Shown here: positions 34,774 to 42,828 of the stretch, one piece after another | Numbering within the stretch: position 1 is the first letter of the stretch | Layout: each line of letters starts with the position of its first letter | NCBI GenBank assembly: GCA_036159995.1 | Contig: JAYYEI010000037.1 | Span: 39,171-103,170 of the forward strand | Reading direction: 5' to 3' | Source of the DNA: UBA8752 sp036159995 | GTDB taxonomy: Bacteria > Bacteroidota > Bacteroidia > Flavobacteriales_D > Sanyastnellaceae | DNA: 64,000 nucleotides | Made by a program: the position numbers and the translations under genes | The notes under the pieces: generated by a model | Seen by the model: only the letters and a program-made list of their open reading frames with translations | The model's database searches: none | What the model was told of the DNA's origin: nothing

Positions 34774-36195
34774 GTGAGCCAAGGCCCCACTCCCTCCTAC
34801 ATCCAGTCTGCACGCGAGCACGGCCTTGTCGAGTCGGAATTGATGCGCCAGCTGGAGCGGTTGCGCTCCACCCCGTCCTTTTGCGTCCCGGAGGCCCCGT
34901 GCACGCCGGGACTCGGCATTCAGCGCTGGACGGAAGCGGAATTCGGGACGTGGGCCCGTCAAGGGGCCGCCATGGAACCGAAGCGCGTGGTGCGGTTCGT
35001 TCCTGCGAGCGGTGCGGCCAGCCGCATGTTCAAGGCCCTGGTGGCCCGGGATCCGTCCGCCATCGAGCAGCTGGATGCCCGCTGGGCTGAATTTCCCTTC
35101 CAATCCCTCGCCGAAGCCGCCGGCCCTTGTGGTACGCCGGAAGAGCGCTGGTCCGCCGTGGTGGAGCGGCTCAATCTTCCGGAACAGCCCAAGGGGAGTT
35201 TGCCCTTCCACAAAGAGGAAGACGGAGTGAAGACGGCCTTCGAGGCCCAGCTCATCGAATGGTCGAAGACGCTGGATCAGCCCGGATCCACCCTGCACTT
35301 CACCCTTCCGGCGGAAGGCATGTCCGCTCGTGTTGAACAACTCCGAGCATTGGCAAAGGACATCGGCGTGCCGGTGGAAGCCTCGGTGCAGGATCCCTCC
35401 ACGGACACCGTGGCCCTCGACGCGGAGGGAGCGCCCTTTCTCAAACTCGACGGCACTCCCTTGTTCCGCCCCGGCGGGCATGGCGCCCTGCTGCACAACC
35501 TCGCCGCCATTTCCCGCGCCCATCCCGGGGCCTTGGTGAGCGTCAAGAACATCGACAACGTCCGCCCCACATCCGCGCTCGGGGAGGTGGTGCCGTGGCG
35601 GCAGGCCTTGATCGGCCGGACGGCAGACCTCATGGTCTCACGGAATGCTGCCTTGGAGGCCTTGCGGGAAGGAGAGGTCGGCCCGGCAAAGGACTGGCTT
35701 CGGCAGGGCGTGGCCCATCCGGGGGAGGCGATTCCCTCCGGGGCGTCCGAATTGTGGTCCATGCTGGACCGCCCCCTCCTCGTAGCGGGCATGGTACAGA
35801 ACGAGGGCGAGCCCGGCGGCGGGCCGTTCTGGCTTCGTGATGACCGGGGCGTCCTGCGTTCACAGATTGTGGAATCGGCCGAGATGGATGCATCGGACCC
35901 GGTGATCCAAGACCGGGTGGGCCGGGCGACGCACTTCAATCCCGTCGACCTGGTCTGCGCCATGCATGACGATCGGGGGGAGCCCTACGATCTCGATGCC
36001 TTTGTGGATGTCAGCCGGGATTTCCTCGTGTCCAAGTCGTTTGCCGGCCAGCCGTTGAAGGGGTTGGAGCATCCGGGATTGTGGAACGGGGCCATGGGTC
36101 GGTGGAACACGGTGTTCGTGGAGGTCGATCCCCGGACGTTCGCCCCGGTCAAGACCGTCTTTGACCTCCTCCGCCCGGCCCACCGCTCGGCGTAA
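34774..36195 (+). CDS. DUF4301 family protein, possibly a nucleotidyltransferase
   Basis: A 473-residue protein of a Bacteroidota family of unknown function (DUF4301). The start is GTG, set by the preceding TACCTTAG. Three stretches look like a UDP-sugar pyrophosphorylase: RFVPASGAASRMFK (74-87, like the nucleotide loop), FRPGGHGALLHNL (231-243) and VSVKNIDNVRP (256-266, like the NIDN metal site). I infer a nucleotide-sugar role, supported only by these motifs and by galE two genes away. It ends in a strong bidirectional hairpin. Confidence 0.75.
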   Translation: MSQGPTPSYIQSAREHGLVESELMRQLERLRSTPSFCVPEAPCTPGLGIQRWTEAEFGTWARQGAAMEPKRVVRFVPASGAASRMFKALVARDPSAIEQLDARWAEFPFQSLAEAAGPCGTPEERWSAVVERLNLPEQPKGSLPFHKEEDGVKTAFEAQLIEWSKTLDQPGSTLHFTLPAEGMSARVEQLRALAKDIGVPVEASVQDPSTDTVALDAEGAPFLKLDGTPLFRPGGHGALLHNLAAISRAHPGALVSVKNIDNVRPTSALGEVVPWRQALIGRTADLMVSRNAALEALREGEVGPAKDWLRQGVAHPGEAIPSGASELWSMLDRPLLVAGMVQNEGEPGGGPFWLRDDRGVLRSQIVESAEMDASDPVIQDRVGRATHFNPVDLVCAMHDDRGEPYDLDAFVDVSRDFLVSKSFAGQPLKGLEHPGLWNGAMGRWNTVFVEVDPRTFAPVKTVFDLLRPAHRSA

Positions 36196-36198
36196 ACG

Positions 36199-36234
36199 GA
36201 AAGGGGCCACCTCCTTGCGGAAGCAGCCCCTTTC
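36199..36234. terminator. Bidirectional terminator between convergent genes
   Basis: GAAAGGGGC (36199-36207) pairs with GCCCCTTTC (36226-36234), a nine-base perfect stem with an 18-base loop that can itself fold (CTT/AAG). It lies between the stop codons of two converging genes and works in either direction by sequence. Confidence 0.65.
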
Positions 36235-36257
36235 GGTTGGGATTGTCAGGAGATTTT

Positions 36258-37565
36258 TCAGCCCTTGAGGATGCGCTTGCTGAACACCTTGTCGCCGTTG
36301 ATCAGGCGGATGGTGTAGAGACCGGGGCGCAGCTGGTCGAGGTCCGTGAACCGGATCGGAGCGTCGAGCTGACCACCGGCGAGGGAGATCACACGCTCGG
36401 GCATGCCCACGTGGTTCAGGAGCTGGAGGGTGGCACCGGCCTTGACCACACCACGGATCGTGATGCTGAGGCTCTCACCGAAGGGCACCGGGTAGGCACC
36501 GATCTCGAGCGCGTCGCGGCCGTCATTGTCAGACTGCACGTCGGCGGCGTTGGCGGCGTTGATGCCGACGGCCATGGCCAGGTTGTACGGCATGGACTGG
36601 CCGTTCACGTAGAGGCGACCGAAGCTGGCGTCGCTGACCCCCTTGGCGAGGGCTGCAAGACGGGCACCCTGGGGGCAGGTCACCTTGAGGAGCACGGTCT
36701 GGTCCTTGCGCACGGCTCCCTTGTCGAAGGTGAGTTGGAGCTCACCATCGATGACGTCCTCACTCGTGAAGGTGCCGCTCGTGATGATGCTGTTGTCAAA
36801 GCGCATCAGAGCGTACTCGAAGCTGAAGCCCGGCTCGACGAACGGGGTGGCGAGCTTGATCTCACCGATCCGCCCCTTGTCACAGGCGTAGAAGAGCTGC
36901 ATGAAGGTTTGGCCTTCGAAGTTGAGCACACCCGTGCTGTTGCGCTGGGCGGTCACGCAGTCGCCTTCCACGTTTAGGTCGAGGCCGGCAGCGGTCCGAG
37001 CATGGGCGCCGGTCGTCTGACTGTCGTTGCCGCGGGTGCGGCCCTCATTGGCGGCGTCAAGCTCCGGAGTAGCACCGCGCAGGCCGGACGTGAACTTGAG
37101 GTTCTTGGCCTCAGGGGCACCACCCAGGCGCACCTCGCCGACGAAGTTCGTCGCGTCGTCCGTCGCCGGCATCACGAGGCTGGCTCCGTTGTAGGCCTTG
37201 ATCATGATGATGAACTCATCACCCTGAAGGGCCGGGATGGACAAGTTGTCCATGAGCAGGCTCACACCGTTGTAGTTGTCGGCCGTGAAGGTCTTGAGAG
37301 CACGCGGCGTCATGTGGGCGTCCATGACACCCATGTCGACGGTGCCGCCGTTGAACTGCACGCTGGCAATCACCTCGAGGTTGGCGATGGTGCCTTTGGC
37401 GCAGGAACGGTACGTCTGCGACACCATGGTTTCCACGAAGATGGCCGTGTTGACCTGGTCCTGCTCCACCTTGCACTGGATGTCATCCTGCGGGGTGGCG
37501 GCGAGGGCCGTGTTGGAGAAAAGAATGCCGAGAAGGGCAAACGAGAGGAAAGAGAAGCGAATCAT
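36258..37565 (-). CDS. Secreted protein with two tandem beta-domains and a type A T9SS sorting domain
   Basis: A 435-residue secreted protein. The signal peptide ends near residue 22 (FSNTALAA). Residues 31-149 and 203-322 are diverged copies of one domain of about 119 residues: each starts with Cys, has a Q-x-F/Y-x3-C-x-KG-x-I core (QTYRSCAKGTI and QLFYACDKGRI) and ends FxGxxxxxG. The link between them (150-200) is Gly/Thr/Asp-rich. The last 80 residues form a type A sorting domain (GAYPVPFGESLSITI, LRPGLYTIRLINGDKVFSKRILKG). I do not recognise the repeated domain. It is probably a surface or extracellular protein exported by T9SS. Confidence 0.85.
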   Translation of the reverse strand: MIRFSFLSFALLGILFSNTALAATPQDDIQCKVEQDQVNTAIFVETMVSQTYRSCAKGTIANLEVIASVQFNGGTVDMGVMDAHMTPRALKTFTADNYNGVSLLMDNLSIPALQGDEFIIMIKAYNGASLVMPATDDATNFVGEVRLGGAPEAKNLKFTSGLRGATPELDAANEGRTRGNDSQTTGAHARTAAGLDLNVEGDCVTAQRNSTGVLNFEGQTFMQLFYACDKGRIGEIKLATPFVEPGFSFEYALMRFDNSIITSGTFTSEDVIDGELQLTFDKGAVRKDQTVLLKVTCPQGARLAALAKGVSDASFGRLYVNGQSMPYNLAMAVGINAANAADVQSDNDGRDALEIGAYPVPFGESLSITIRGVVKAGATLQLLNHVGMPERVISLAGGQLDAPIRFTDLDQLRPGLYTIRLINGDKVFSKRILKG

Positions 37566-37698
37566 GTTTTGAGGTATTTGTGGATTCGCCCCCCTCTACG
37601 CTCCGCCGTTCCGTGCGGTTTCGATTTTTCTGAAAAAAGTGGAAGAAATTGAATTAATAGACTGATTGACAGTCGATTAAAAATTTATCCTGTGGGGT
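37566..37698 (-). promoter_or_regulatory. AT-rich upstream region of the duplicated-domain surface protein
   Basis: A 133-base gap that is far richer in A and T than the genes around it (37620-37690 especially). It holds a small hairpin, GACTG and CAGTC around ATTGA, at about 37662-37676. On the minus strand CGAAACCGC (37623-37615) is shared with the leader of the giant surface protein gene (43086-43094). No exact TAnnTTTG is seen; the promoter is not pinpointed. Confidence 0.4.
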
Positions 37699-38331
37699 TC
37701 AATTTCCGATTTCGAACCGGGCCGAGTCCTCCGGATGCTCCTCCGGGTTGTGGTTCGAGGCGACCACGAGGGTCCGACCACGGCGCCATTCGGCGAGCAG
37801 GTTGGCGTACCAGGCCCGGCCGTCCCGGTCCAGATGGGAGACTGGTTCGTCGAGGAAGAGGGCGGCTGAAGCGGTCGTGAAGGCGAGGGACAGCGACAGC
37901 CGTTGGCGCATGCCGGAGCTCAGGTCCCGCACGCGGGAATCCGGATGGCCCTCGAGGAGGGCAAGGCGCAAGACATCATCCGTGTCCATGCCCGTGAAGC
38001 TGGCGCGGAACCGGCGGTGGGCCTCGATGTGTTCCCGAACCGTGAGATCGAGGATGAGCGACTGGTCCGGAGCGCAGTAGGCCATGTGTCCGGGCACATG
38101 GTACCGGGTGAGGGCATGGTCTCCGCGGTGCCACGCGACGGCGCCTTCGCTCGGGGCATCGAATCCACACAGCATGCGGAGCAGGCTGGACTTCCCGCTG
38201 CCGTTGGCGCCGAGCAGAACCATCGAACTTCCGGCCGGGATGTCGAGGTCGAGGTGGCGAAGCACCCACTGCCGCCCGTGGCGTTTGCCCACTCCATGGG
38301 CCTCAATGGCGAGAGGGCGGTCCGGCTGCAT
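37699..38331 (-). CDS. ABC transporter ATP-binding protein at the end of the lpx operon
   Basis: A compact ABC ATPase of 210 residues. Walker A GANGSGKSSLL, signature LSSGMRQRLSLSLAF, Walker B ALFLDEPVSHLD and the switch His replaced by Asn-His (VVASNHNPEE). The size and LSSGMRQR signature resemble the CcmA heme-exporter ATPase and related single-domain ATPases. Its ATG is next to the lpxA stop with no gap, so it belongs to the lipid A operon, but no permease is encoded nearby. The substrate is unknown. Confidence 0.85.
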   Translation of the reverse strand: MQPDRPLAIEAHGVGKRHGRQWVLRHLDLDIPAGSSMVLLGANGSGKSSLLRMLCGFDAPSEGAVAWHRGDHALTRYHVPGHMAYCAPDQSLILDLTVREHIEAHRRFRASFTGMDTDDVLRLALLEGHPDSRVRDLSSGMRQRLSLSLAFTTASAALFLDEPVSHLDRDGRAWYANLLAEWRRGRTLVVASNHNPEEHPEDSARFEIGN

Positions 38332-39129
38332 TCAGAAGGGGCCGCGGACGATGCCCTTGTCGGAAGCCCGGATGAAGTCGAGGATGGTTTCCTTGGCGTC
38401 GCTGATGGGAAGCTCCATCTCGGCGACCTTGATGGCCTGCGACATGTTGCCGCCGGTGACATACAGGGTCCGGTAAATGTCCTCTACGGCGCGGACGAAC
38501 TCGTCGGCGAAGCCCCGTCGACGAAGTCCGATGGCGTTGACCCCGATGTAGCTGAGCGGTTCCCGGGCGACCTTGACGAAAGGCGGGATGTTCTTGCGGA
38601 CGAGGGATCCTCCTGCGACGAAGGCGTGCTGGCCGATGCGGACGAATTGCTGCACGGCGACGACCCCTTCAATGATGACCCAGTCTTCGATGGTGACGTG
38701 CCCGGCGATGTTGGCGCAGTTGGCCAGGACGCAATGGTCGCCGACCACCGCATCGTGGGCTACGTGGGTGTAGGCCATCAGCAGGCAATGCGACCCGACC
38801 CGCGTGGTCATCCGGTCCGTGGTGCCCCGGTTGATGGTGCAGCATTCCCGGATGGTGGTGTGGTCGCCGATGACTGCGGTCGTGTTCTCGCCGGCGAACT
38901 TCAGGTCCTGCGGAGCCCCGCCGATCACGGCTCCGGGAAAGATGCGGCAGTGGGCGCCGATCCGGGAGCCATCGAGGATGGTGGCGTTGGGGCCGATCCA
39001 GGTCCCCGGTCCGATTTCGACATCGCCCTCCACAGTCGAGAAGGGGCTGATGGTCACGCCTTCGCCGATGCGGGCGTCCGGATGGACGACGGCCATCTCC
39101 GAAATGCCGGTGGGTGCAGTGGTGTTCAT
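38332..39129 (-). CDS. lpxA: Acyl-ACP--UDP-N-acetylglucosamine O-acyltransferase
   Basis: The first enzyme of lipid A synthesis, transferring a 3-hydroxyacyl chain to UDP-GlcNAc. The product is 265 residues: a left-handed parallel beta-helix of hexapeptide repeats (VTISPFSTVEGDVEIGPGT onward), catalytic His in AYTHVAHDAVVG, and a helical C-terminus. The ATG at 39129 overlaps the lpxC-fabZ stop (ATGA), showing translational coupling. The frame runs on upstream inside lpxC-fabZ but has no valid family sequence there. Confidence 0.96.
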   Translation of the reverse strand: MNTTAPTGISEMAVVHPDARIGEGVTISPFSTVEGDVEIGPGTWIGPNATILDGSRIGAHCRIFPGAVIGGAPQDLKFAGENTTAVIGDHTTIRECCTINRGTTDRMTTRVGSHCLLMAYTHVAHDAVVGDHCVLANCANIAGHVTIEDWVIIEGVVAVQQFVRIGQHAFVAGGSLVRKNIPPFVKVAREPLSYIGVNAIGLRRRGFADEFVRAVEDIYRTLYVTGGNMSQAIKVAEMELPISDAKETILDFIRASDKGIVRGPF

Positions 39130-40583
39130 GCGGAGGTGGAGCTGGGGACGCGGTCCTGGATGATTTGGGCGAGCATTTCGGCCTGGGAGACCAGCTTGTC
39201 CCCCACGAACGCTTCTCCGGTCATGTGGACGAGGCCGCGCCGGATGGGGCTGGCGAGCTTGAGGCGGAAGAGCACGGTGTCCCCGGGGATGACCTTCTGC
39301 TTGAAGCGGACGTTGTCGATCTTCATGAAGTAGGTCGACCATTGCTCGGGGTTGTCCACCCCGCTCAGGGCGAAGATGCCCCCGACCTGCGCCATGGCTT
39401 CGATTTGCAGCACGCCGGGCATCACCGGGTTGCCGGGGAAATGGCCCTGGAAGAAAGGCTCATTCATGGTCACGTTCTTCAGGCCCACAATGCTGTCTTC
39501 CGAGCGGGAGAGAATCTTGTCGACCAGCAGGAACGGATACCGGTGGGGAAGAAGTCGCTCGATGTCGTGGATGTCGAATAAGGGCTCTTCCGTCGGGTCG
39601 TAGTGGGGCACGCGGTCGGCGGCCTGGCTGAGCTTCTTCAGCTCCTTGGCGAAGGACACATTGCCGGCGTGGCCCGGGCGGGCGGCCAGGATGTGGCCCC
39701 GGATGAAGCATCCGGTCAGGGCGAGGTCGCCGATGATGTCGAGCAGCTTGTGGCGGGCGGGCTCGTTGGCGTGCTGGAGCGTTGTGTTGTTGAGGACACC
39801 GGTCTTGCCGGGGTCCACGGCGAGGCCCTCCTTGCCGGCGAGGCTGGCGATGGAGGCGATTTCCTCTTCGCTGTAGGTGCGCTCGGCCAGCACGATGGCA
39901 TTGTCCAGGTCACCGCCCTTGATGAGTCCTTGCTCGAGCAGCGCCTTGACCTCCTTGAGGAAGACGAACGTCCGGCAGCGGCTGATCTCGGAGACGAATT
40001 GTCCCAGATGGCGCATGCTGGCATGCTGCGTACCGAGGACCGGACTTCCGTAGTCAACCATCACCGTGAGGCGGAATTCATCCTGCACCGGGGGCACGGC
40101 GAGCATCTCGACCCCGTCCTCCGATCGGTGGGTGATGGGCTCGGTCAGGGTGATGAAATGCCGGTCGGCTTCCTGTTCGACGGTGCCGACCTCTTCGATG
40201 TGGGCCACGAAGGGCCAGCTGCTGCCATCGAGGATGGGGACCTCGGGGCCGTTCATCTCGATGAGGGCGTTGTCGATGCCGCACCCGTGCAGGGCGGCGA
40301 GGAGGTGTTCCGTGGTGTGGACCCGTGCGCCGTCCTTTTCGAGGGTGGTGCCGCGACGGGTTTCCACGACAAGGTCGCAATCTGCCGGCACGCAAGGCGC
40401 CCCCTCGAGGTCCATGCGTTGGAAGACATAGCCGTGGTCCGCATCGGCCGGATGCACGGTCAACTGGGCCGTCTCTCCGGTGTGCAGGCCAATGCCTTCG
40501 AGCGAGAAGCTCGCCCCAAGGGTGTGCTGGCGCTCACTGCGGACCGCGGGGCCATGGAGGCCGGAGGAAGAGGAGTCGGACAT
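39126..40583 (-). CDS. lpxC-fabZ: Bifunctional UDP-3-O-acyl-GlcNAc deacetylase / 3-hydroxyacyl-ACP dehydratase
   Basis: A two-enzyme fusion of 485 residues typical of Bacteroidota. LpxC (about 1-310) is the zinc deacetylase committing to lipid A; it has GIGLHTGETAQLTVHPA, TTEHLLAALHGCGIDNA (zinc ligand His) and HKLLDIIGDLALTG (His and Asp). FabZ (about 330-485) has LLPHRYPFLLVDKI and FQGHFPGNPVMPGVLQIEAM with the catalytic His and Glu, and dehydrates 3-hydroxyacyl-ACP. The fusion joins two enzymes that draw on the same hydroxyacyl-ACP pool. It lies between lpxD and lpxA in one operon. Confidence 0.97.
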   Translation of the reverse strand: MSDSSSSGLHGPAVRSERQHTLGASFSLEGIGLHTGETAQLTVHPADADHGYVFQRMDLEGAPCVPADCDLVVETRRGTTLEKDGARVHTTEHLLAALHGCGIDNALIEMNGPEVPILDGSSWPFVAHIEEVGTVEQEADRHFITLTEPITHRSEDGVEMLAVPPVQDEFRLTVMVDYGSPVLGTQHASMRHLGQFVSEISRCRTFVFLKEVKALLEQGLIKGGDLDNAIVLAERTYSEEEIASIASLAGKEGLAVDPGKTGVLNNTTLQHANEPARHKLLDIIGDLALTGCFIRGHILAARPGHAGNVSFAKELKKLSQAADRVPHYDPTEEPLFDIHDIERLLPHRYPFLLVDKILSRSEDSIVGLKNVTMNEPFFQGHFPGNPVMPGVLQIEAMAQVGGIFALSGVDNPEQWSTYFMKIDNVRFKQKVIPGDTVLFRLKLASPIRRGLVHMTGEAFVGDKLVSQAEMLAQIIQDRVPSSTSA

Positions 40584-40586
40584 GGT

Positions 40587-41603
40587 TCAGGCGTTCTTGT
40601 TTTCGAATTCGCGGATGATCCGGCGCAGGGCAACCTGCGTTTTCTGGTATTCCCGGATGGGCCGGGCGGGATTGCCTTGGAGGACCTGGTCGGGCTCGAG
40701 GACACTGGCGGTGACGCCGCTCTTTGCGGCAATCTTGCTGCCGTCGGCAATGCGGATGTGACCGTTGATGCCAACCTGCCCGCCAATCATGCAGCGCGCT
40801 CCGATTTCCGTGGATCCCGCGATGCCGGTCTGGGCGGCGATGACGGTGTGGTCTCCGATGCACACGTTGTGGGCGACCTGGATGAGGTTGTCGAGTTTGA
40901 CGCCGTGGCCGAGGATGGTGGAGCCGAGCGTGGCGCGGTCGATGGTGGTGCCGGCTCCGATCTCGCATCCGTCGCCGAGGACGACATTGCCGAGCTGTGG
41001 CACCTTTTCGTAACCAGCGTCCGTCGGAGCAAACCCGAAGCCATCGGCGCCCACGATGGCACCGGCCTGGAGGATGCAGTCGCGGCCGATCACGGTGTCC
41101 GGTCCGAGCACGCAACGGGGGCCGATGCGGCTGCCCTTTCCGATTTGGACGTCCCGGCCCACGATGGCGCCGGACTCAATGACGCAACCGGAGCCGATGG
41201 AGGCACCCGCCCCGATGTGGCAAAGGGCCCCGATGGTGACGCCGGACTCGATGCGGGCCTCCGGATGGACCACTGCACTCGGGTCGATGGTTCCTTGGCC
41301 ATTCTGCTCCTCCGAAGAGGGCGAGAAGGTCTGCATGAGCTTGGCCATGGCCGCATAGGGGTCGGTCACCCGAATCAGGGCCGTGCCCGGTTGTAGGGAC
41401 CCGCTCAGTCGGAGGTCGTCCGCCACGAGCACGGCGGAGGCACACGTAGTATATAGGTGGGGTTCGTAGGCCGGGTTGCCCAGGAAGGTCAATTGGCCCG
41501 AGCCAGCCTCCTCGATGCCGGCAAAGCCGGTCAGGGCAATGCCCGTGTCTCCTTCCAGACGACCGTCCAGCAGGGCTGCCACATCACCGATGTTCACCTC
41601 CAT
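40587..41603 (-). CDS. lpxD: UDP-3-O-(3-hydroxyacyl)glucosamine N-acyltransferase
   Basis: The third lipid A enzyme, adding the second hydroxyacyl chain. The product is 338 residues: an N-terminal uridine-binding domain (LTFLGNPAYEPHL), a beta-helix of hexapeptide repeats (IGALCHIGAGASIGSGCVIES onward), catalytic His in QVAHNVCIGDH, and a C-terminal helix. It is the first gene of lpxD-lpxC/fabZ-lpxA-ABC, with TAATTTCG four bases before its ATG. Spacing to the next gene is three bases. Confidence 0.96.
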   Translation of the reverse strand: MEVNIGDVAALLDGRLEGDTGIALTGFAGIEEAGSGQLTFLGNPAYEPHLYTTCASAVLVADDLRLSGSLQPGTALIRVTDPYAAMAKLMQTFSPSSEEQNGQGTIDPSAVVHPEARIESGVTIGALCHIGAGASIGSGCVIESGAIVGRDVQIGKGSRIGPRCVLGPDTVIGRDCILQAGAIVGADGFGFAPTDAGYEKVPQLGNVVLGDGCEIGAGTTIDRATLGSTILGHGVKLDNLIQVAHNVCIGDHTVIAAQTGIAGSTEIGARCMIGGQVGINGHIRIADGSKIAAKSGVTASVLEPDQVLQGNPARPIREYQKTQVALRRIIREFENKNA

Positions 41604-41607
41604 GGCC

Positions 41608-41615
41608 CGAAATTA
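41608..41615 (-). promoter_or_regulatory. -7-like element for the lpx operon
   Basis: On the minus strand TAATTTCG is followed by four bases (GGCC) and the lpxD ATG. It sits in the 41-base gap after aroB, so the operon appears to have its own leaderless promoter. Confidence 0.5.
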
Positions 41616-41644
41616 CGCAAGGACGCTCAGGCTGACCGGCATGT

Positions 41645-42697
41645 TCACGCTCCACAGACGGCACTGAATTCCTCGAGGATGACCGGCTGGTCCACCACCG
41701 GAGCGCCCTCTTCCGAGAGCAGCACCATGCGGACCGCCTCGCCGTCGTTTTTCTTGTCCATCCTCGCCCATTCCCACAAGGCCTCTGGCGGGGGAATGGA
41801 AACCGGGCAGGGGAACCGCGTCTCCAACGTGGTGCGCAGCGCCAACATCGCAGCAGCGGCAGGCGTGTCTGGGGCCAGGCGTCCGGCGCTGATGGCCAGC
41901 TCGACGCCTAGTCCCCACGCCACCGCCTCGCCATGCAGCAGGTCAAGTCCCTCGGACATGGCCCACGATTCGAGGGCGTGGCCGGCCGTGTGGCCGAGGT
42001 TGAGCTGCTTGCGGATGCCGTTGGTCTCCTCCACATCCTGAAGGACGATGCTTTCCTTGATGTCCACCGATTCCCGGATGAGATCGGCGAAGTCCTCAGG
42101 CTCAATGGGACCGTCAAGCGCAGGCAGGGCCTCCATGCGCCCTGACCATTCATTCAACGGATGGACCAGCAGAATGTGCTTCACGTGTTCCGCCATGCCC
42201 GAGAGGAGTTGGCGCTGCGGCAGGGTGGCGAGGAATTCCGGACACAAGCTGATGCCGGCGGGGTGGGCAAACGTGCCGATGCGGTTCTTCGCGCCACCGA
42301 GGTTGATGCCCGTCTTGCCGCCCGCTGCGGCATCGACCATGGCGAGCAGGGTGGTGGGGATGAGCCAGAAGTCCACGCCCCGCAGATAGGTGCTGGCCAC
42401 GAAGGCGGAGAGGTCGGTCACGGTGCCGCCCCCCAATCCGATGATGGCGCTGTTCCGATCGTATCCGGCCTCGTCGAGGCTGCTCCACAAGGCATGGGCA
42501 TGTTCGATCCGCTTGATGCCTTCTCCGGCCTCCGAGAGTCGGAGGAAGTCGGTGTGGGGCGGCAGCAGGGGGGACACCACCGGCAAGCAGTGCTTCTCGG
42601 TGTTCGGGTCCATAATGACGGCGAGCCGGTTGGGCCGGGTGCGGTCAATCCAGTCGAGCAAGTGGTGCAGTTGCGGGTCCAGTTGTTGTGTGGTCAT
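41645..42697 (-). CDS. aroB: 3-dehydroquinate synthase
   Basis: The shikimate-pathway enzyme converting DAHP to dehydroquinate. The product is 350 residues. The NAD-binding loop is IIGLGGGTVTDLSAFVAS, followed by PTTLLAMVDAAAGGKTGIN. Zinc ligands lie in GMAEHVKH (Glu), LNLGHTAGHALE (His) and LLHGEAVAWG (His). It follows the tRNA-Phe terminator on the same strand by about 16 bases. No -7-like octamer is evident before the ATG, so its promoter is unclear. The lpx operon follows. Confidence 0.94.
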   Translation of the reverse strand: MTTQQLDPQLHHLLDWIDRTRPNRLAVIMDPNTEKHCLPVVSPLLPPHTDFLRLSEAGEGIKRIEHAHALWSSLDEAGYDRNSAIIGLGGGTVTDLSAFVASTYLRGVDFWLIPTTLLAMVDAAAGGKTGINLGGAKNRIGTFAHPAGISLCPEFLATLPQRQLLSGMAEHVKHILLVHPLNEWSGRMEALPALDGPIEPEDFADLIRESVDIKESIVLQDVEETNGIRKQLNLGHTAGHALESWAMSEGLDLLHGEAVAWGLGVELAISAGRLAPDTPAAAAMLALRTTLETRFPCPVSIPPPEALWEWARMDKKNDGEAVRMVLLSEEGAPVVDQPVILEEFSAVCGA

Positions 42698-42713
42698 GCG
42701 GAGAATGGGGGCG

Positions 42714-42750
42714 GAAAAGAAACAAGCGGACTGGAGTCAGCCCGCTTGTT
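42714..42750 (-). terminator. Terminator of tRNA-Phe
   Basis: AACAAGCGG and CCGCTTGTT form a perfect nine-base stem with a 12-base loop at 42721-42750. Read on the minus strand it is followed by TCTTTT. It lies directly after tRNA-Phe and before aroB. Confidence 0.8.
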
Positions 42751-42755
42751 GGATG

Positions 42756-42828
42756 TGGTACCACCTGGATTCGAACCAGGGACACATGGATTTTCAATCC
42801 ATTGCTCTACCACCTGAGCTATGGTACC
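42756..42828 (-). tRNA. tRNA-Phe (anticodon GAA)
   Basis: A 73-base cloverleaf on the minus strand. Acceptor arms GGTACCA and TGGTACC pair fully; the anticodon stem ATGGA/TCCAT closes TTGAAAA with anticodon GAA; the T-loop is TTCGAAT. CCA is not encoded (CA follows the discriminator). Confidence 0.97.

Noticed and set aside
39603..41396. A 597-residue plus-strand frame opposite lpxC-fabZ and lpxD
   Set aside because: Both minus-strand enzymes are complete and coupled in an operon; the plus frame crosses their junction and has no motifs.
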